Positions 20,439 through 33,190 of a stretch of 64,000 nt of DNA are shown piece by piece. A program made the translations under genes and the position numbers. Numbering within the stretch: the first letter of the stretch is position 1; the number at the start of each line of letters is the position of its first letter. Below the pieces are notes generated by a model. That model was not told the DNA's origin, did not search any database, and saw nothing but the letters and a program-made list of their open reading frames with translations. Source of the DNA: Sabellastarte sp. h YS-2021 (lineage: Eukaryota > Annelida > Polychaeta > Sabellida > Sabellidae); assembly GCA_964017235.1 (NCBI GenBank), contig OZ024936.1:35982040-36046039 (forward strand). Direction: 5' to 3'.

Positions 20439-21892
20439 AGATTGACTTCATTTTCAAAATCTTATTGCTAGCGCAGCCTTTTTATTTATTTCAAACAATC
20501 AGTATTAAAATGGTTCTGGCTAATTTTAAGAAATTAACTTATTGGATAAACCTATTCTGCATCAACTATATGTGTTCTTGGTAAAATGTGCATATTTTTG
20601 CACTTATTCTAATATAAATATAATTAACTTAATTAAGTATACCAACAGTAAATATAAATCAACGTGAGATAAACATGCATTTATAGAAGGTATTCTAAAA
20701 GCAGTAAACGGTTTAAGAAGTCTAGTGTGGTATAAAATGTGTCTCGTTTGTTCAGTCACAAATGGTTCTGTGTATGGTTATGTTATATATTTTGAGAAAT
20801 AATAACATTTATACATGTACAAGCCGTGACTGAACCAGCCCTCGCTACACTGATGTCATTCCCAGTTATGTTCTCATAATGAGTGATTTCAATGAACATT
20901 TCTGGCAAGTGGTGACGCTAGTGCTTTCTGTAGATAATTGGGTTTCTTTTTTTTTTTTGTCAGAAACAATATAATTTAATGATCACAAGTTATTAAATTC
21001 GAAGTGTTAACTTGACAACAATAAAAAAAAATATATATACTACAATTATTCATATAGTATTTATTTCATATCTATGTTAATTTCATTTCCCCTTGCAACC
21101 CGTTTTAACGTGTTTAGTCACAGTGAAATGTTTTCATGAGGTATAAAAAGCCCAGCATGAATCTCTGAATAAAACTCCTTTTGTTGTCCCTCACACTAAG
21201 CCCAGTCTTTATATGTACAGCACACCTGAAGCAAGGTTTTACATACACCACTCTCTGTCCCATAAATACACACATATACACAACACTCGACTTGCACAAT
21301 ACCTCAACTTGTCTCAATAGAGGATTTTACGCCCAACTTCTTCTCAATATATCCAAAGTTTCTGGTGTTTGTATGATTTCTGCGTTAATATGAGTGCCAC
21401 AAATTGGGGTGAATTGCAGTCTTTTCTATTTTGATTAGTGTTGATATGATTTGGATCAAGAAGAATTTTGGATATTTTTTCAGACACAGGTTGACTGGGG
21501 CCTGACAGTGAGACTGATGTCTGGCTAATGACAGAGTGACTTCAACAGAAAGCAAACCTTGTGCGACAAACGCTAGGTTTTGACAGTGTGGGCTGAAAGT
21601 GAATAATTACGAGAAAATGTACAAGTTGAAGTCAACTATTATGAACTAATGCACAATGTGTGTAACAAATATTTGAGTGGAACAAACAAGCGATTGTGTT
21701 ATAGTGTGTATTAATGCTCTTGGAATATGTTTAATGTTTCTAAATATACAGTACTGGACAGTGGATGGTGACATCAAACGTCTTTTTAAGGTCTACACCC
21801 AAGGAATAGAGTTTACATTGTGTTACATTTTACGCTGAGTAAACACGGTACTTGGATAATGAGTGAATTCAGTAGAGCTTAACATTGTAAAC

Positions 21893-22061
21893 ATGCCTTC
21901 CCAGGATTTCAAGTACATTCAGCCCTCCAACAAGAAAGCTCAAACTAAAAACAATGCTAAAGTTGGAGGAAAAGCTGGAAAGGGGGGCAGGATCAGGGTC
22001 CAGGCAGGGGACAAACGGGTGCCTCCCTCCAAGTCTAAGCCCAAAAACAGGAAGACTGTAG
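21893..22061 (+). CDS. GAREM: GAREM-like gene, coding exon 1
   Basis: First in-frame ATG after a TGA at 21860. It encodes 56 residues plus one base: MPSQDFKYIQPSNKK then a Gly/Lys/Arg-rich basic stretch (GGKAGKGGRIR, KSKPKNRKTVG). The exon ends at a strong donor GTAAGT (22062). Phase 1 fits exon 2. The basic N-terminus is not part of the vertebrate family as I recall it, so the assignment of this exon rests on the splice phase and lack of other exons; an alternative first exon closer to exon 2 is possible (exon 2 has its own ATG at 31558). Confidence 0.6.
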
Positions 22062-22450
22062 GTAAGTCTGGAGTCTTTACAGTAACAAGAGAGCATAGTT
22101 TTTGGTTGTCACACTTTATATTGATTTCTGATAAAAAATAAATAACATAAAAGACTGATCAGTACAAGTCATGTGAAACACAGAAATGTGTATTAAGACA
22201 AACAGGATGTGATTACTGAATGTTTTGAACCAGCCACCACATAGTAATTTTCACTGGGTGAATAGTTTCTCCCACAAACAGTATGCCATACAACATACAG
22301 ATATGGAGACAAGAGTGGTACAAAATTGCCCAGTCCTGTATTCACTGTTGATGAAAACAAACATTAATATTTCTACAGTTTGAGATAATATTTTAATGTT
22401 ACTTACTGGTCAGCATTAGGCATAACACTAAAGTCACTTGTATTGGAATA

Positions 22451-22800
22451 TTTAACAAGTAGTTTTATTGCGCTAAATCTCTGTCAAGGCAGACTCTAAG
22501 GCGCAACACCAGTACAATTGAGTAATCATCATTCTATAGACATAGCCAGGTCAATACCATGGAGATGCCAGATAGTATATGCTAAGGTGGAAAAGCCTTA
22601 CGGAGAGATAAGATTTTAGCATTTTTCTATAACTAGCAAGAGTTGAGGCAGAGCGAACATCATCAGGTAAATCATTCCAAACTGTGGGAGCATCAAAGGC
22701 AAAACTGTGACCAAAGTGGTTTTTTGGGGGATTTGTGTACAAATGGGTAATATTGAGGAACCTCCAGGAAGTTTTTATCTGGACAGTTCTATCTTGTTCC
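22451..22800 (-). mobile_element. 3' end of a CR1/L2-like LINE, minus strand
   Basis: The minus-strand frame holds FGHSFAFDAPTVWNDLPDD followed by VRSASTLASYRKMLKSYL (22604-22715), the typical C-terminus of ORF2 in CR1/L2/Jockey-type LINEs. Downstream on the minus strand, the tail CTTAGAGTCTGCCTTG-GCGCAATAAAA (22465-22510) resembles the 3' end of such elements. Everything upstream of the last about 90 codons is missing. Confidence 0.65.
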
Positions 22801-23139
22801 ATATCTTCCACAATGAATAGACAAAAGAGGACTGAAATAGCCTGGATGACTACCATGAAGAAACTTATAAATCAAAGTGGCAGTTTTGAAAATACAGCAA
22901 AATTCAACTGGCAACCAATGGAGTTGTTTGAGAATAGGAGAATTTGTGAAATTTAGCAATACTTAATTTTTGTACAGGTTACCTTAATTATCTATTCTAA
23001 AGGAAATATTTTTACTTAAGGTTTTAGTAAATTGTGTTCATGTTCTGTGATAATCTATATAACACTCAAACTAACCATAATGTGTTCTTAACACTTCTAT
23101 TCAACAATATGCTTTGCATGCACAGGTTGTGATGATATT

Positions 23140-23216
23140 CCTGCTTACTGGTGTGGCATCTTAGAGTCTGCCTGGCAGAGATTAAGTGCTATAAAAGTAC
23201 AGAATAGAATAGAATA
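23140..23216 (+). mobile_element. LINE 3' tail, plus strand, with AGAAT repeats
   Basis: CTTAGAGTCTGCCTGGCAG followed by AGTGCTATAAAAGTAC is the same tail as at 22465-22510 but in opposite orientation, ending in three AGAATAGAAT-type repeats as many CR1/L2 tails do. The two tails are inverted repeats about 650 bp apart. Confidence 0.55.
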
Positions 23217-24939
23217 ATTAATTTTCCAGTGTTGACAAATCTTATTAAACAAGCCAACTTTATAATAGGAAAACTTCCCGAATGGCATACACAGAAAAAT
23301 ATATGTCTAATAAGGGATGTTTTACTTTTTATTATCCACCATTTTGTACGATTTATGGGTTAAATAACATAAATATTTAATGGGAGAATGTGAAAAGGTG
23401 GTCAAAGAGCACAGGCAACACTTAATATAAAAACTTCAATCTGTAACTTGTAATAGCTCCTTCATTTTTTCATGGATTTTTGTGTGACAGACACGAGCAG
23501 AAGCGCTATGAAACAACCTTTCTAATGATATATAATACATATTACTTTAGTGGGTAACATAGTTTTCGAGATATTAGTGAAAAACTGGAAGTTATTGACA
23601 CAAGTCATCCATGGTACTGAGGCGCCGTTGTATACAAATAAAATATACCCACTCCATGTATCCCTCTATATGGGTCAAATACGGCACACGGTGGATAATA
23701 AATTATTGATCATTCTGTTTAATTACTTAAGTTATTATTATAAATCAGTTGAAATATTTTACAAAAACAGATGAATTGCAATCAATTCATCATTCAATTA
23801 TCTTGTTGCACTTAATGTTACTCTTATATATTTTTATGCAAAATTGTAATCATGCAGAAACTACGCATGGATAACCTGTGATATTTTGATTTTATTAGGT
23901 CCTATATAACAAAGGATTAAGATAAATATTTTGACACAACAGTATCACGGGAAGCAATTTTTTGTAGCCAATAATTCAATTGATTACCAGTGCACTCTAT
24001 CCTTGTTAACCCAGATTGAGAGGGTTCATACTACAAACGGGGTTGAATCAATGTGTTTCAATCCGATCAGGGTTCAGATTAATCCTTGTCAACCCGTACT
24101 GTGAGCCTTCACACCTAATCACATTCTGCTTCACTCTGTGTCAGCCCGAGTTGAATCACTATTCTGAATGCCAGAATGGGTGGGTCTCTAGTTTTAAAAT
24201 TCAAGTAAAATACTTTCAACTTCTACTTAACCTATTTTGTACTAAAATCATTGCATTTAAGTAACTACTTTAAAATTTTCATTTTTGTTTTTTGTGTAAG
24301 TACGACATAGTATGAGGTTGAACCCTCTATCAGTGATACTGTCCATACAGGATTGTAACAAAGATGACCAGTGTACATATATTTAAAAGTGGGACTAAAG
24401 ATGGATAAGCTTACCCAATCATGACATGGGGAAACTGTGTGTGAATGATGGAAAGTTAGGGGGGAGTGGGGGGGAGGTATTAAAGCTGACATACAAAAAC
24501 AACAAAAAGCACTTCTGTTCGGAATATGCACATATGTCTGTCAGAGTTTACTCATGACTTTGGCTTATCTTTACCTGATCGTCTTACAACTGTGGAGACC
24601 AAGATGGTGCTTCAGAATCTACTGTTTATGGTCTATGACTCTGATCTTTTTGTTGGAGCATGGTGGCCAATGATTTCAAAGCGAAACCAACAAGTATGTC
24701 TTTCTTTTCTCGACTTTCTTACTTATCCAGGATTATGTGATCTTTTACAATAAGTAAATGTTACATTAGACCCAAATCAGTGAGTCATTGTTGGGATACA
24801 TTGATTTATGGCCCTGTCACACTTTCCTTATGGTCATGTATGTACACAATAATCCCCCAACAAATACCTGAGCAATGAACAATAGTGAAAAGTGACACTT
24901 GCATAAGCTTTTAATTCCATAGCCTTCACAATAAACATA

Positions 24940-25185
24940 ATGCAGATTACAATTTGTATAATGGCTCTTTACTAAAAACACCTCAATAAATAGGTTCTTT
25001 TGATAGAGTTCTTAACTAATGTTTAAACCAGGTAATTCTCTGGTTGCAAACTAAAGAGAAAAATGCAGATTACAATTTTTATAATGGTTCTTTACTAAAA
25101 ACACCTCAATAAATAGGTTCTTTTGATAGAGTTCTTAACAAATGTTTAAACCAGGCAATTCTCTGGTTGCAAACTAAAGAAATTT
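24940..25185 (+). repeat. Two-copy 123-bp tandem duplication
   Basis: TGCAGATTACAATTTG-TATAATGG begins at 24941 and again at 25064; the two units differ at only a few positions. Recent local duplication. Confidence 0.85.
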
Positions 25186-25439
25186 TTTTTTTATTTTGCC
25201 TATTTAATAAATAATTCATAAATAGTTCAAAACTTGGTGTTCATAGTTTCAAATTTAAATTATAAGGTAAAGTTATTCCAAATTAAGACAGTACAGTGAT
25301 TTCAGAATTGTTATTACTTCATCAATTATTATTAATTTGTTATGATATACACAAGGCAAATGCAAGAAAAGTCAGCATGTAACCTTGTAAAGAAAACAGA
25401 TTTATCCTTAATCACAGGGAATATTCTGAAAAATGTACT

Positions 25440-25590
25440 CATATTGTACTCAGAATGTACTCATGAGTACAGCCTATTTTTGAATGTACTCGAGTACAAG
25501 TACGAGTACATTTGCTCACGAGTACAATGAGTACAAGTACATCACGAGTACAAGAAAAAATGTACTCGAGTACACGAGTACGCGAGTACA
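25440..25590. repeat. GTACTC/GAGTAC self-complementary microsatellite
   Basis: About twenty GTACTC or GAGTAC hexamers in both orientations, with palindromes such as TGTACTCGAGTACA. The stretch can fold on itself extensively. Confidence 0.8.
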
Positions 25591-27184
25591 ATGTATTCTG
25601 GCCCCAACCCTGGTACACATGTACTTTCCTCTTGATGACCTTGTCCTAATCCCAGCCTCTGGAAAGAGACCCTTCATATTTTGTGTAAAGAACACACCTC
25701 ACCGTATTCCCAATCCCAGTGTAGGTGTCCTACCAACATAATAAGGGGACTGAACCACAACCAGCAGTAGACAAGCCAGTTGTAGCTCATGACTCCAGTG
25801 AGGAAAGGTGTGAACTAGGTATTAGTACAGATCAACAATATGATCTGTGATGTATAAACCCCACATAAAATGGAGATTTAATCCTTACTGCCAGGCGCTG
25901 TATCATTGTACAAGCCTTAACGTGGCATAAATTGGAAGATAGAATGTTTACTAACATAGAATGTTTACTGTCATCCTTAAAACTTGTGCACTTTTGCATA
26001 CCAAAGAAGGAAGTCAAAGTGATGACAGCTACAAATTAAATTCCTTCGGCATTTTCCATATGCAAATTGTGCCAAGTTGGAGCATTAATTTCTAGCATTA
26101 ATTTTCTAAAAGGTTTATTGTTTTGATTTCATATGTTACTAAAATACATTTATAACTTGCACTTGTGTTAAAGCATATTTCAGTCAAAAGAAATCCACAC
26201 AACTACATTTAAAACAAACAAAAACAGGTTTTTGTGTCCAAGTTTTGTGAAGTTAAAGCAGGGAGCAACATTTGACAGAGTAGGTTGTTCAACTGTGACA
26301 AAAATGAATCAATGACACCCTTATTTGACTGAACAAATATAGACCATTAAGTTTGAACAGTGGACACTGTAACACAAGGTAATTCCTATTCTATTGAGTT
26401 TGTACATTGTAATCCACTGTGTTTCTGTATGCTCCTGGCAATGTACAGTTCAACAGATGTGCTTACACTGCATTTGAAGATGAGTTGTTGTGTAACCTAC
26501 TGTCTGTGAACAGAGGCACATCTGTATGCAGAAATCAGGCATACTACTCTGCAGTCCAAAGTCTCACAACTCAATTAAAATTTTATGTTTGAAGTGTGAC
26601 TTGCTTACAACATGTATTTTGACAAAGTTAGTTGCATATGGTCCAAACATTTTGTTGCAGTTAAATTTTACATTTGTAACTGTTTGTTCAAGAGGATTTT
26701 ACATCCCGATTTACATTGTGAGTAGCATTTGTAAATAGCTAATAGCTGCAGCATTAGATCTGTGTGAGAGTCATGGACATAAGTTTTCATCAATAGTCAT
26801 GGCAGTATTTGATTAAAATGAAAATAATAAAAAACACAGCATTGAAATTTGACATTATGTGAATATACTATTTATAAGAGTGTTATGTGATTTGGATGGT
26901 GATTAAATGATGAAATATCACTAACTGCAGACCATTATGTGGTGTGAATAAATTCACATCTCTTCTGGATGTATGCTGTCTGTACCTGCTTATGTACTTG
27001 ATAAATAATGAGCAATTCTGTTTCAGGAATAGTATTAAACCATGATACACGAGCATACAACAACATACACAATTGTGTGTACCACTGTGCAGTTTCTTAA
27101 AATGTATTTACAAGTGCATCTGTCCAGTGTATAAGGCCTTGTACCCATGTATGTGATTGCTGGTGTTTATTCTGTGTACAGGTG

Positions 27185-27550
27185 CCTGAGTGTGTTAACA
27201 GGTCTGTCTATCCTGTGTGTTGAGGGCTGTACAATTATGTCTCCCTTGTGTATCTGGGGTGTACACATCAGTGAGTGTGTACTGAATGTACGTGTGTCTA
27301 TCCTGTGTGTATAGGTCGGGGTGTATGTGCGGAATGTGTTTGCAGGTGCGTCTATCCTGGGTGTACTGGTCATGTTTATGCGCTGAATGTGTTGATACAT
27401 GTGTCTGGTATGTCCTAAGTGTGTTTTTGTGTGTGTCTATCCTGTGTGTACATGTCCTAAATGCATTTACAAGTCTGTGCCTGTGTGTACAAGTCCCTGT
27501 GTATGTCCTGAATGCATTTACAAGTCTGTCCCTGTACAATGTGTTACAAT
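27185..27550 (+). repeat. TG-rich degenerate repeat upstream of the minisatellite
   Basis: Irregular repeats of GTGTGTCTATCCTGTGTGTA type at about 30-50 bp spacing. They share TTTACAAGTCTGTCC with the following array and may be its ancestral edge. Confidence 0.6.
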
Positions 27551-30500
27551 GTTACAATTTTGTCCTCTGGAGACAGGGTTCTGTATATGTGTTCAGTGTG
27601 TTTACAAGTTTGTCCTCTGAAGGCAGGGCTGTGTTTATGTGTTCAGTGTGTTTACAATTTTGTCCTCTGAAGGCAGGGTTCTGTATATGTGTTCAGTGTG
27701 TTTACAAGTTTGTCCTCTGAAAGCAGGGCTCTGTATATGTGTTCAGTGTGTTTACAAGTTTGTCCTCTGGAGACAGGGCTCTGTATATGTGTTCAGTGTG
27801 TTTACAAGTTTGTCCTCTGAAGGCAGGGCTCTGTATATGTGTTCAGTGTGTTTAAAAGTTTGTCCTCTGGAGACAGGGGTCTGTATATGTGTTCAGTGTG
27901 TTTACAAGTTTGTCCTCTGAAGGAAGGGTTCTGTATATGTGTTCAGTGTGTTTCCAATTTTGTCCTCTGAAGGCAGGGTTCTGTATATGTGTTCAGTGTG
28001 TTTACAATTTTGTCCTCTGGAGACAGGGTTCTGTATATGTGTTCAGTGTGTTTACAAGTTTGTCCTCTGGAGACAGGGTTCTGTATATGTGTTCAGTGTG
28101 TTTACAAGTTTGTCCTCTGAAGGCAGGGTTCTGTATATGTGTTCAGTGTGTTTACAAGTTTGTCCTCTGAAGGCAGGGCTCTGTATATGTGTTCAGTGTG
28201 TTTACAAGTTTGTTCTCTGGAGACAGGGATCTGTATATGTGTTCAGTGTGTTTACAAGTTTGTCCTCTGAAGGCAGGGTTCTGTATATGTGTTCAGTGTG
28301 TTTACAAGTTTGTCCTCTGGAGACAGGGCTCTGTATATGTGTTCAGTGTGTTTACAAGTTTGTCCTCTGAAGGCAGGGCTCTGTATATGTGTTTAGTGTG
28401 TTTACAAGTTTGTCCTCTGAAAGCAGGGCTCTGTATATGTGTTCAGTGTGTTTAAAAGTTTGTCCTCTGAAGGCAGGGCTCTGTATATGTGTTTAGTGTG
28501 TTTACAAGTTTGTCCTCTGAAGGCAGGGTTCTGTATATGTGTTCAGTGTGTTTACAAGTTTGTCCTCTGGAGACAGGGCTCTGTATATGTGTTCAGTGTG
28601 TTTACAAGTTTGTCCTCTGAAGGCAGGGCTCTGTATATGTGTTCAGTGTGTTTACAAGTTTGTCCTCTGGAGACAGGGCTCTGTATATGTGTTCAGTGTG
28701 TTTATAAGTTTGTCCTCTGAAGGCAGGGCTCTGTATATGTGTTCAGTGTGTTTACAATTTTGTCCTCTGGAGACAGGGTTCTGTATATGTGTTCAGTGTG
28801 TTTACAAGTTTGTCCTCTGAAAGCAGGGCTCTGTATATGTGTTCAGTGTGTTTACAAGTTTGTCCTCTGGAGACAGGGCTCTGTATATGTGTTCAGTGTG
28901 TTTACAAGTTTGTCCTCTGAAGGCAGGGCTCTGTATATGTGTTCAGTGTGTTTAAAAGTTTGTCCTCTGGAGACAGGGGTCTGTATATGTGTTCAGTGTG
29001 TTTACAAGTTTGTCCTCTGAAGGAAGGGTCCTGTATATGTGTTCAGTGTGTTTCCAATTTTGTCCTCTGAAGGCAGGGCTCTGTATATGTGTTCAGTGTG
29101 TTTACAAGTTTGTCCTCTGGAGACAGGGCTCTGTATATGTGTTCAGTGTGTTTCCAATTTTGTCCTCTGAAGGCAGGGCTCTGTATATGTGTTCAGTGTG
29201 TTTACAATTTTGTCCTCTGGAGACAGGGTTCTGTATATGTGTTCAGTGTGTTTACAAGTTTGTCCTCTGAAAGCAGGGCTCTGTATATGTGTTCAGTGTG
29301 TTTACAAGTTTGTCCTCTGGAGACAGGGCTCTGTATATGTGTTCAGTGTGTTTACAAGTTTGTCCTCTGAAGGCAGGGCTCTGTATATGTGTTCAGTGTG
29401 TTTAAAAGTTTGTCCTCTGGAGACAGGGGTCTGTATATGTGTTCAGTGTGTTTACAAGTTTGTCCTCTGAAGGAAGGGTTCTGTATATGTGTTCAGTGTG
29501 TTTACAATTTTGTCCTCTGAAGGCAGGGTTCTGTATATGTGTTCAGTGTGTTTACAAGTTTGTCCTCTGGAGACAGGGCTCTGTATATGTGTTCAGTGTG
29601 TTTACAAGTTTGTCCTCTGAAGGCAGGGTTCTGTATATGTGTTCAGTGTGTTTCCAATTTTGTCCTCTGAAGGCAGGGTTCTGTATATGTGTTCATTGTG
29701 TTTATAAGTTTGTCCTCTGAAGGCAGGGCTCTGTATATGTGTTCAGTGTGTTTACAATTTTGTCCTCTGGAGACAGGGTTCTGTATATGTGTTCAGTGTG
29801 TTTACAAGTTTGTCCTCTGAAAGCAGGGCTCTGTATATGTGTTCAGTGTGTTTACAAGTTTGTCCTCTGGAGACAGGGCTCTGTATATGTGTTCAGTGTG
29901 TTTACAAGTTTGTCCTCTGAAGGCAGGGCTCTGTATATGTGTTCAGTGTGTTTAAAAGTTTGTCCTCTGGAGACAGGGGTCTGTATATGTGTTCAGTGTG
30001 TTTACAAGTTTGTCCTCTGAAGGAAGGGTTCTGTATATGTGTTCAGTGTGTTTCCAATTTTGTCCTCTGAAGGCAGGGCTCTGTATATGTGTTCAGTGTG
30101 TTTACAAGTTTGTCCTCTGGAGACAGGGCTCTGTATATGTGTTCAGTGTGTTTCCAATTTTGTCCTCTGAAGGCAGGGCTCTGTATATGTGTTCAGTGTG
30201 TTTACAATTTTGTCCTCTGGAGACAGGGTTCTGTATATGTGTTCAGTGTGTTTACAAGTTTGTCCTCTGAAAGCAGGGCTTTGTATATGTGTTCAGTGTG
30301 TTTACAAGTTTGTCCTCTGGAGACAGGGCTCTGTATATGTGTTCAGTGTGTTTACAAGTTTGTCCTCTGAAGGCAGGGCTCTGTATATGTGTTCAGTGTG
30401 TTTAAAAGTTTGTCCTCTGGAGACAGGGGTCTGTATATGTGTTCAGTGTGTTTACAAGTTTGTCCTCTGAAGGAAGGGTTCTGTATATGTGTTCAGTGTG

Positions 30501-31250
30501 TTTCCAATTTTGTCCTCTGAAGGCAGGGCTCTGTATATGTGTTCAGTGTGTTTACAAGTTTGTCCTCTGGAGACAGGGCTCTGTATATGTGTTCAGTGTG
30601 TTTCCAATTTTGTCCTCTGAAGGCAGGGTTCTGTATATGTGTTCAGTGTGTTTACAATTTTGTCCTCTGGAGACAGGGTTCTGTATATGTGTTCAGTGTG
30701 TTTACAAGTTTGTCCTCTGGAGACAGGGATCTGTATATGTGTTCAGTGTGTTTACAAGTTTGTCCTCTGAAGGCAGGGTTCTGTATATGTGTTCAGTGTG
30801 TTTACAAGTTTGTCCTCTGAAGGCAGGGCTCTGTATATGTGTTCAGTGTGTTTACAAGTTTGTTCTCTGGAGACAGGGATCTGTATATGTGTTCAGTGTG
30901 TTTACAAGTTTGTCCTCTGAAGGCAGGGTTCTGTATATGTGTTCAGTGTGTTTACAAGTTTGTCCTCCGAAGGCAGGGTTCTGTATATGTGTTCAGTGTG
31001 TTTCCAATTTTGTCCTCTGAAGGCAGGGTTCTGTATATGTGTTCAGTGTGTTTACAATTTTGTCCTCTGGAGACAGGGTTCTGTATATGTGTTCAGTGTG
31101 TTTACAAGTTTGTCCTCTGAAGGCAGGGCTCTGTATATGTGTTCAGTGTGTTTACAAGTTTTTCCTCTGGAGACAGGGCTCTGTATATGTGTTCAGTTTG
31201 TTTACAAGGTTGTCCTCTGAAGGCAGGGCTCTGTTAATGTATTTACAAGT
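27551..31250 (+). repeat. 50-bp minisatellite, about 74 units
   Basis: Unit boundaries fall every 50 bases from 27551; each unit reads TTTACAAGTTTGTCCTCTG, then AAGGCAGGG or GAGACAGGG, then CTCTGTATATGTGTTCAGTG-TG. The two core variants alternate in a non-random order and blocks are repeated at 450 bp and 1000 bp distance (28739-29470 equals 29739-30470 closely). It gives long open frames in the plus direction but lies inside intron 1 and shows no coding sign: one core variant makes a stop in one frame and the unit is not a multiple of three. Confidence 0.95.
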
Positions 31251-31261
31251 CTATCCCTGTG

Positions 31262-31440
31262 GAGGCAGGGTGACACAGTGGGAAATACACATACCTTCCA
31301 CCTCTCAGGTCCTGGGTTCAAGCACTGAGCTTGAAGTGGGATATTTTTGTTGGATATGGAGTGCCCAGTGGTGTTCAATGCACAATCTTGATCGCTTTCC
31401 TCCATCTCCTCAACTTCCTGTCATAATATGACCTGTACAA
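31262..31440 (+). mobile_element. tRNA-derived SINE-like segment
   Basis: A-box-like TGACACAGTGG at 31270-31280 and B-box-like GGTTCAAGCAC at 31315-31325, spaced 45 bp as in tRNA genes, followed by a body without coding potential. It is too diverged to be a functional tRNA gene. Confidence 0.5.
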
Positions 31441-31531
31441 TGTGTTTAAAAGACTGTAAAAGACCTAAGTTGATCAATAGAAAGCCAGTGTATGTCTTGA
31501 GTTGTGTTTACCATTTGTATCCTGTGTTTAG

Positions 31532-31695
31532 GGCCCCATGAAGAGAGCACTCTCAATATGGACAGTGTGCAGTGGTCTGATCAGCACTATGGGGTAAAGG
31601 CGCTCACTCAGCAGTACACCTCCAGTTTCCCACTCATGGTCAGAGTCACCCATGGATACTATGGCGAGCTGGGCACTGACATCAGCATTGGCCAG
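31532..31695 (+). CDS. GAREM: GAREM-like gene, coding exon 2 (CABIT start)
   Basis: Acceptor TTTAG at 31527-31531, donor GTCAGT at 31696. It encodes GPHEESTLNMDSVQWSDQHY, then VKALTQQYTSSFPLMVRV and THGYYGELGTDISIGQ. This resembles the beginning of the vertebrate GAREM CABIT domain, where a VKWS block and a PQIARL-like strand precede a glycine-rich turn. Starts in phase 1 and ends in phase 0. An internal ATG at 31558 could serve as the start if exon 1 is not used. Confidence 0.8.
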
Positions 31696-32369
31696 GTCAG
31701 TGTGTGCACCATCATACTTCGCCCTCACAGGTATAGGAGTCGTAAAGTGTCTTAATCCTGTCCAGGCTACTTGTACAATTCAGCACACTTGTTATTGATA
31801 TTACCAGATGAATTGTGAGTTAATGAATAGATGTATAAATTGGATTAATTTACATTTCTGCCAAAGTGCCAAAGATTCAGATTAACTAAAAGTGGCACTG
31901 TTTGTAATAAATCTTCAAAGAATACTTCTCTATGGCACAACTTGACACATACCTCAACTTTACACAAAACAGGAGAATATTCGATATTTGGTTGTCACTG
32001 GCAACAATAATACATTTCCAGGGATGTGTCAATACCATCAATTCTTCGAGTTTTTGATAATGTTAGGGCACTGATTTGAAATACAAATTACATTATCACC
32101 CCTTAAAATGTACTGTAAAAGGCATATTTATTTTATTCATTGTGGATAAGGAACATTTATAGTTTGTGCTTTTATCAATATATAATTTCATCAAAAGAAA
32201 TACACTTTATAATTGTTAAAACAGGCACTCACCAGGCTTTTTTATCCAAGTAATGCCAAGTTGCAGTGTTAGTCAAATTCACAAATTATAATAAGATCCT
32301 AAATAATCTTACAAGTGATTTAGGAAAAAAGATTACATGCTAGAGAAACACAGGCAACACGTATTACAA

Positions 32370-33190
32370 CCACAAGAACATAAAAATGCTCATAACAATA
32401 TCATTACAATATACAGATAAACATGTTACCACCACAAAAACAAAATCATGTCACTACCATTAGAGCAAAGAAATAGTTAAGTCATTATCATAAGATTATA
32501 TAGATACACATCATACAGAAATAGGAACATAGACATAACCAAATCTTACTACCATCAAGCATACAATCATATCACTGTCATAATTAGCTGCAGATGTTCT
32601 TGTCAATACCATAAGAACTTATAAATGCTCCTGATACTATAGTAAAGACATATGTGGATGCTCTTATTACTTTTTATAGGAACACGTAGATACTCATGTC
32701 ATTACCGTAAGATCATTCCAATACTACTGTCACTACTGTAAGAACACACAAATACTTGTGTCACTACCTTAAGAACATACAGATATTCATATCACTACCA
32801 TAGGAACTCATGTCACTTTCATAAGAACACACAGACACTACCATAAGAGCATACAGATACTCATGTAAGTACCATTATGAGGAACATGCGATTATTCATG
32901 TCACTACCTTAAGAACTTACAGATACTACCATAAGAATATACAGATACTCATCTCACTACTGTAAGATATACAGACTCTTGTGTCACTATCATAAGAATA
33001 TACAATTACAAATGTCACTACTGTAAGAACATATTATCTGTTACATGTAAATATTCATACCACAACCATAAGAACATATGAATAATCATGTCACTAACAT
33101 AAGAACATAAGTATGCTCATGTCACTACCATCGTAACATATCCGTACTGATGTCACCACCATTATAAGTTATAATATATCAATAATCATT
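32370..33190 (+). repeat. Degenerate minisatellite of about 31 bp
   Basis: Repeats of CATGTCACTACCATAAGAAC followed by ATACAGATACT, with indels in most units. Roughly 25 copies. Confidence 0.75.

Larger units (their letters stand above)
17863..21892. other. Upstream region of the GAREM-like gene, no other gene seen
   Basis: AT-rich with a C-run near 18258, a T-run near 20948 and two short hairpin elements (19241-19354, 20312-20438). No TATA box, CpG-rich core or 5' exon is evident. The 5' UTR must lie near 21600-21892 or on an upstream exon I cannot recognise. Confidence 0.5.
22062..31531 (+). other. Intron 1 of the GAREM-like gene, 9.5 kb
   Basis: Contains LINE 3' ends (22451-22800 minus; 23140-23216 plus), a 123-bp tandem duplication, a GTACTC microsatellite, a TG-rich degenerate array and the 50-bp minisatellite, and ends just after a SINE-like segment. 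The remaining stretches 23217-24939 and 25600-27180 are AT-rich and hold nothing I recognise. Confidence 0.65.

Noticed and set aside
24526..24753. Possible extra exon in intron 1 with text DFGLSLPDRLTTVETK
   Set aside because: It would enter in phase 1 but leave in phase 0 at GTATGT, which does not fit exon 2, and it does not resemble any GAREM segment. Exons 1 and 2 already join in phase.
27551..31250. Dozens of overlapping open frames, including 193 and 143 codons, rich in Cys/Val
   Set aside because: They follow from a 50-bp repeat without stops in phase; the unit is not a multiple of three, one core variant introduces a stop, and the array lies in an intron.
27551..31250. Regular 50-bp spacing as a CRISPR array
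   Set aside because: There are no unique spacers; the whole unit is repeated, and the genome is eukaryotic.
31262..31340. Functional tRNA gene
   Set aside because: Internal promoter boxes are degenerate and no cloverleaf can be formed by eye.
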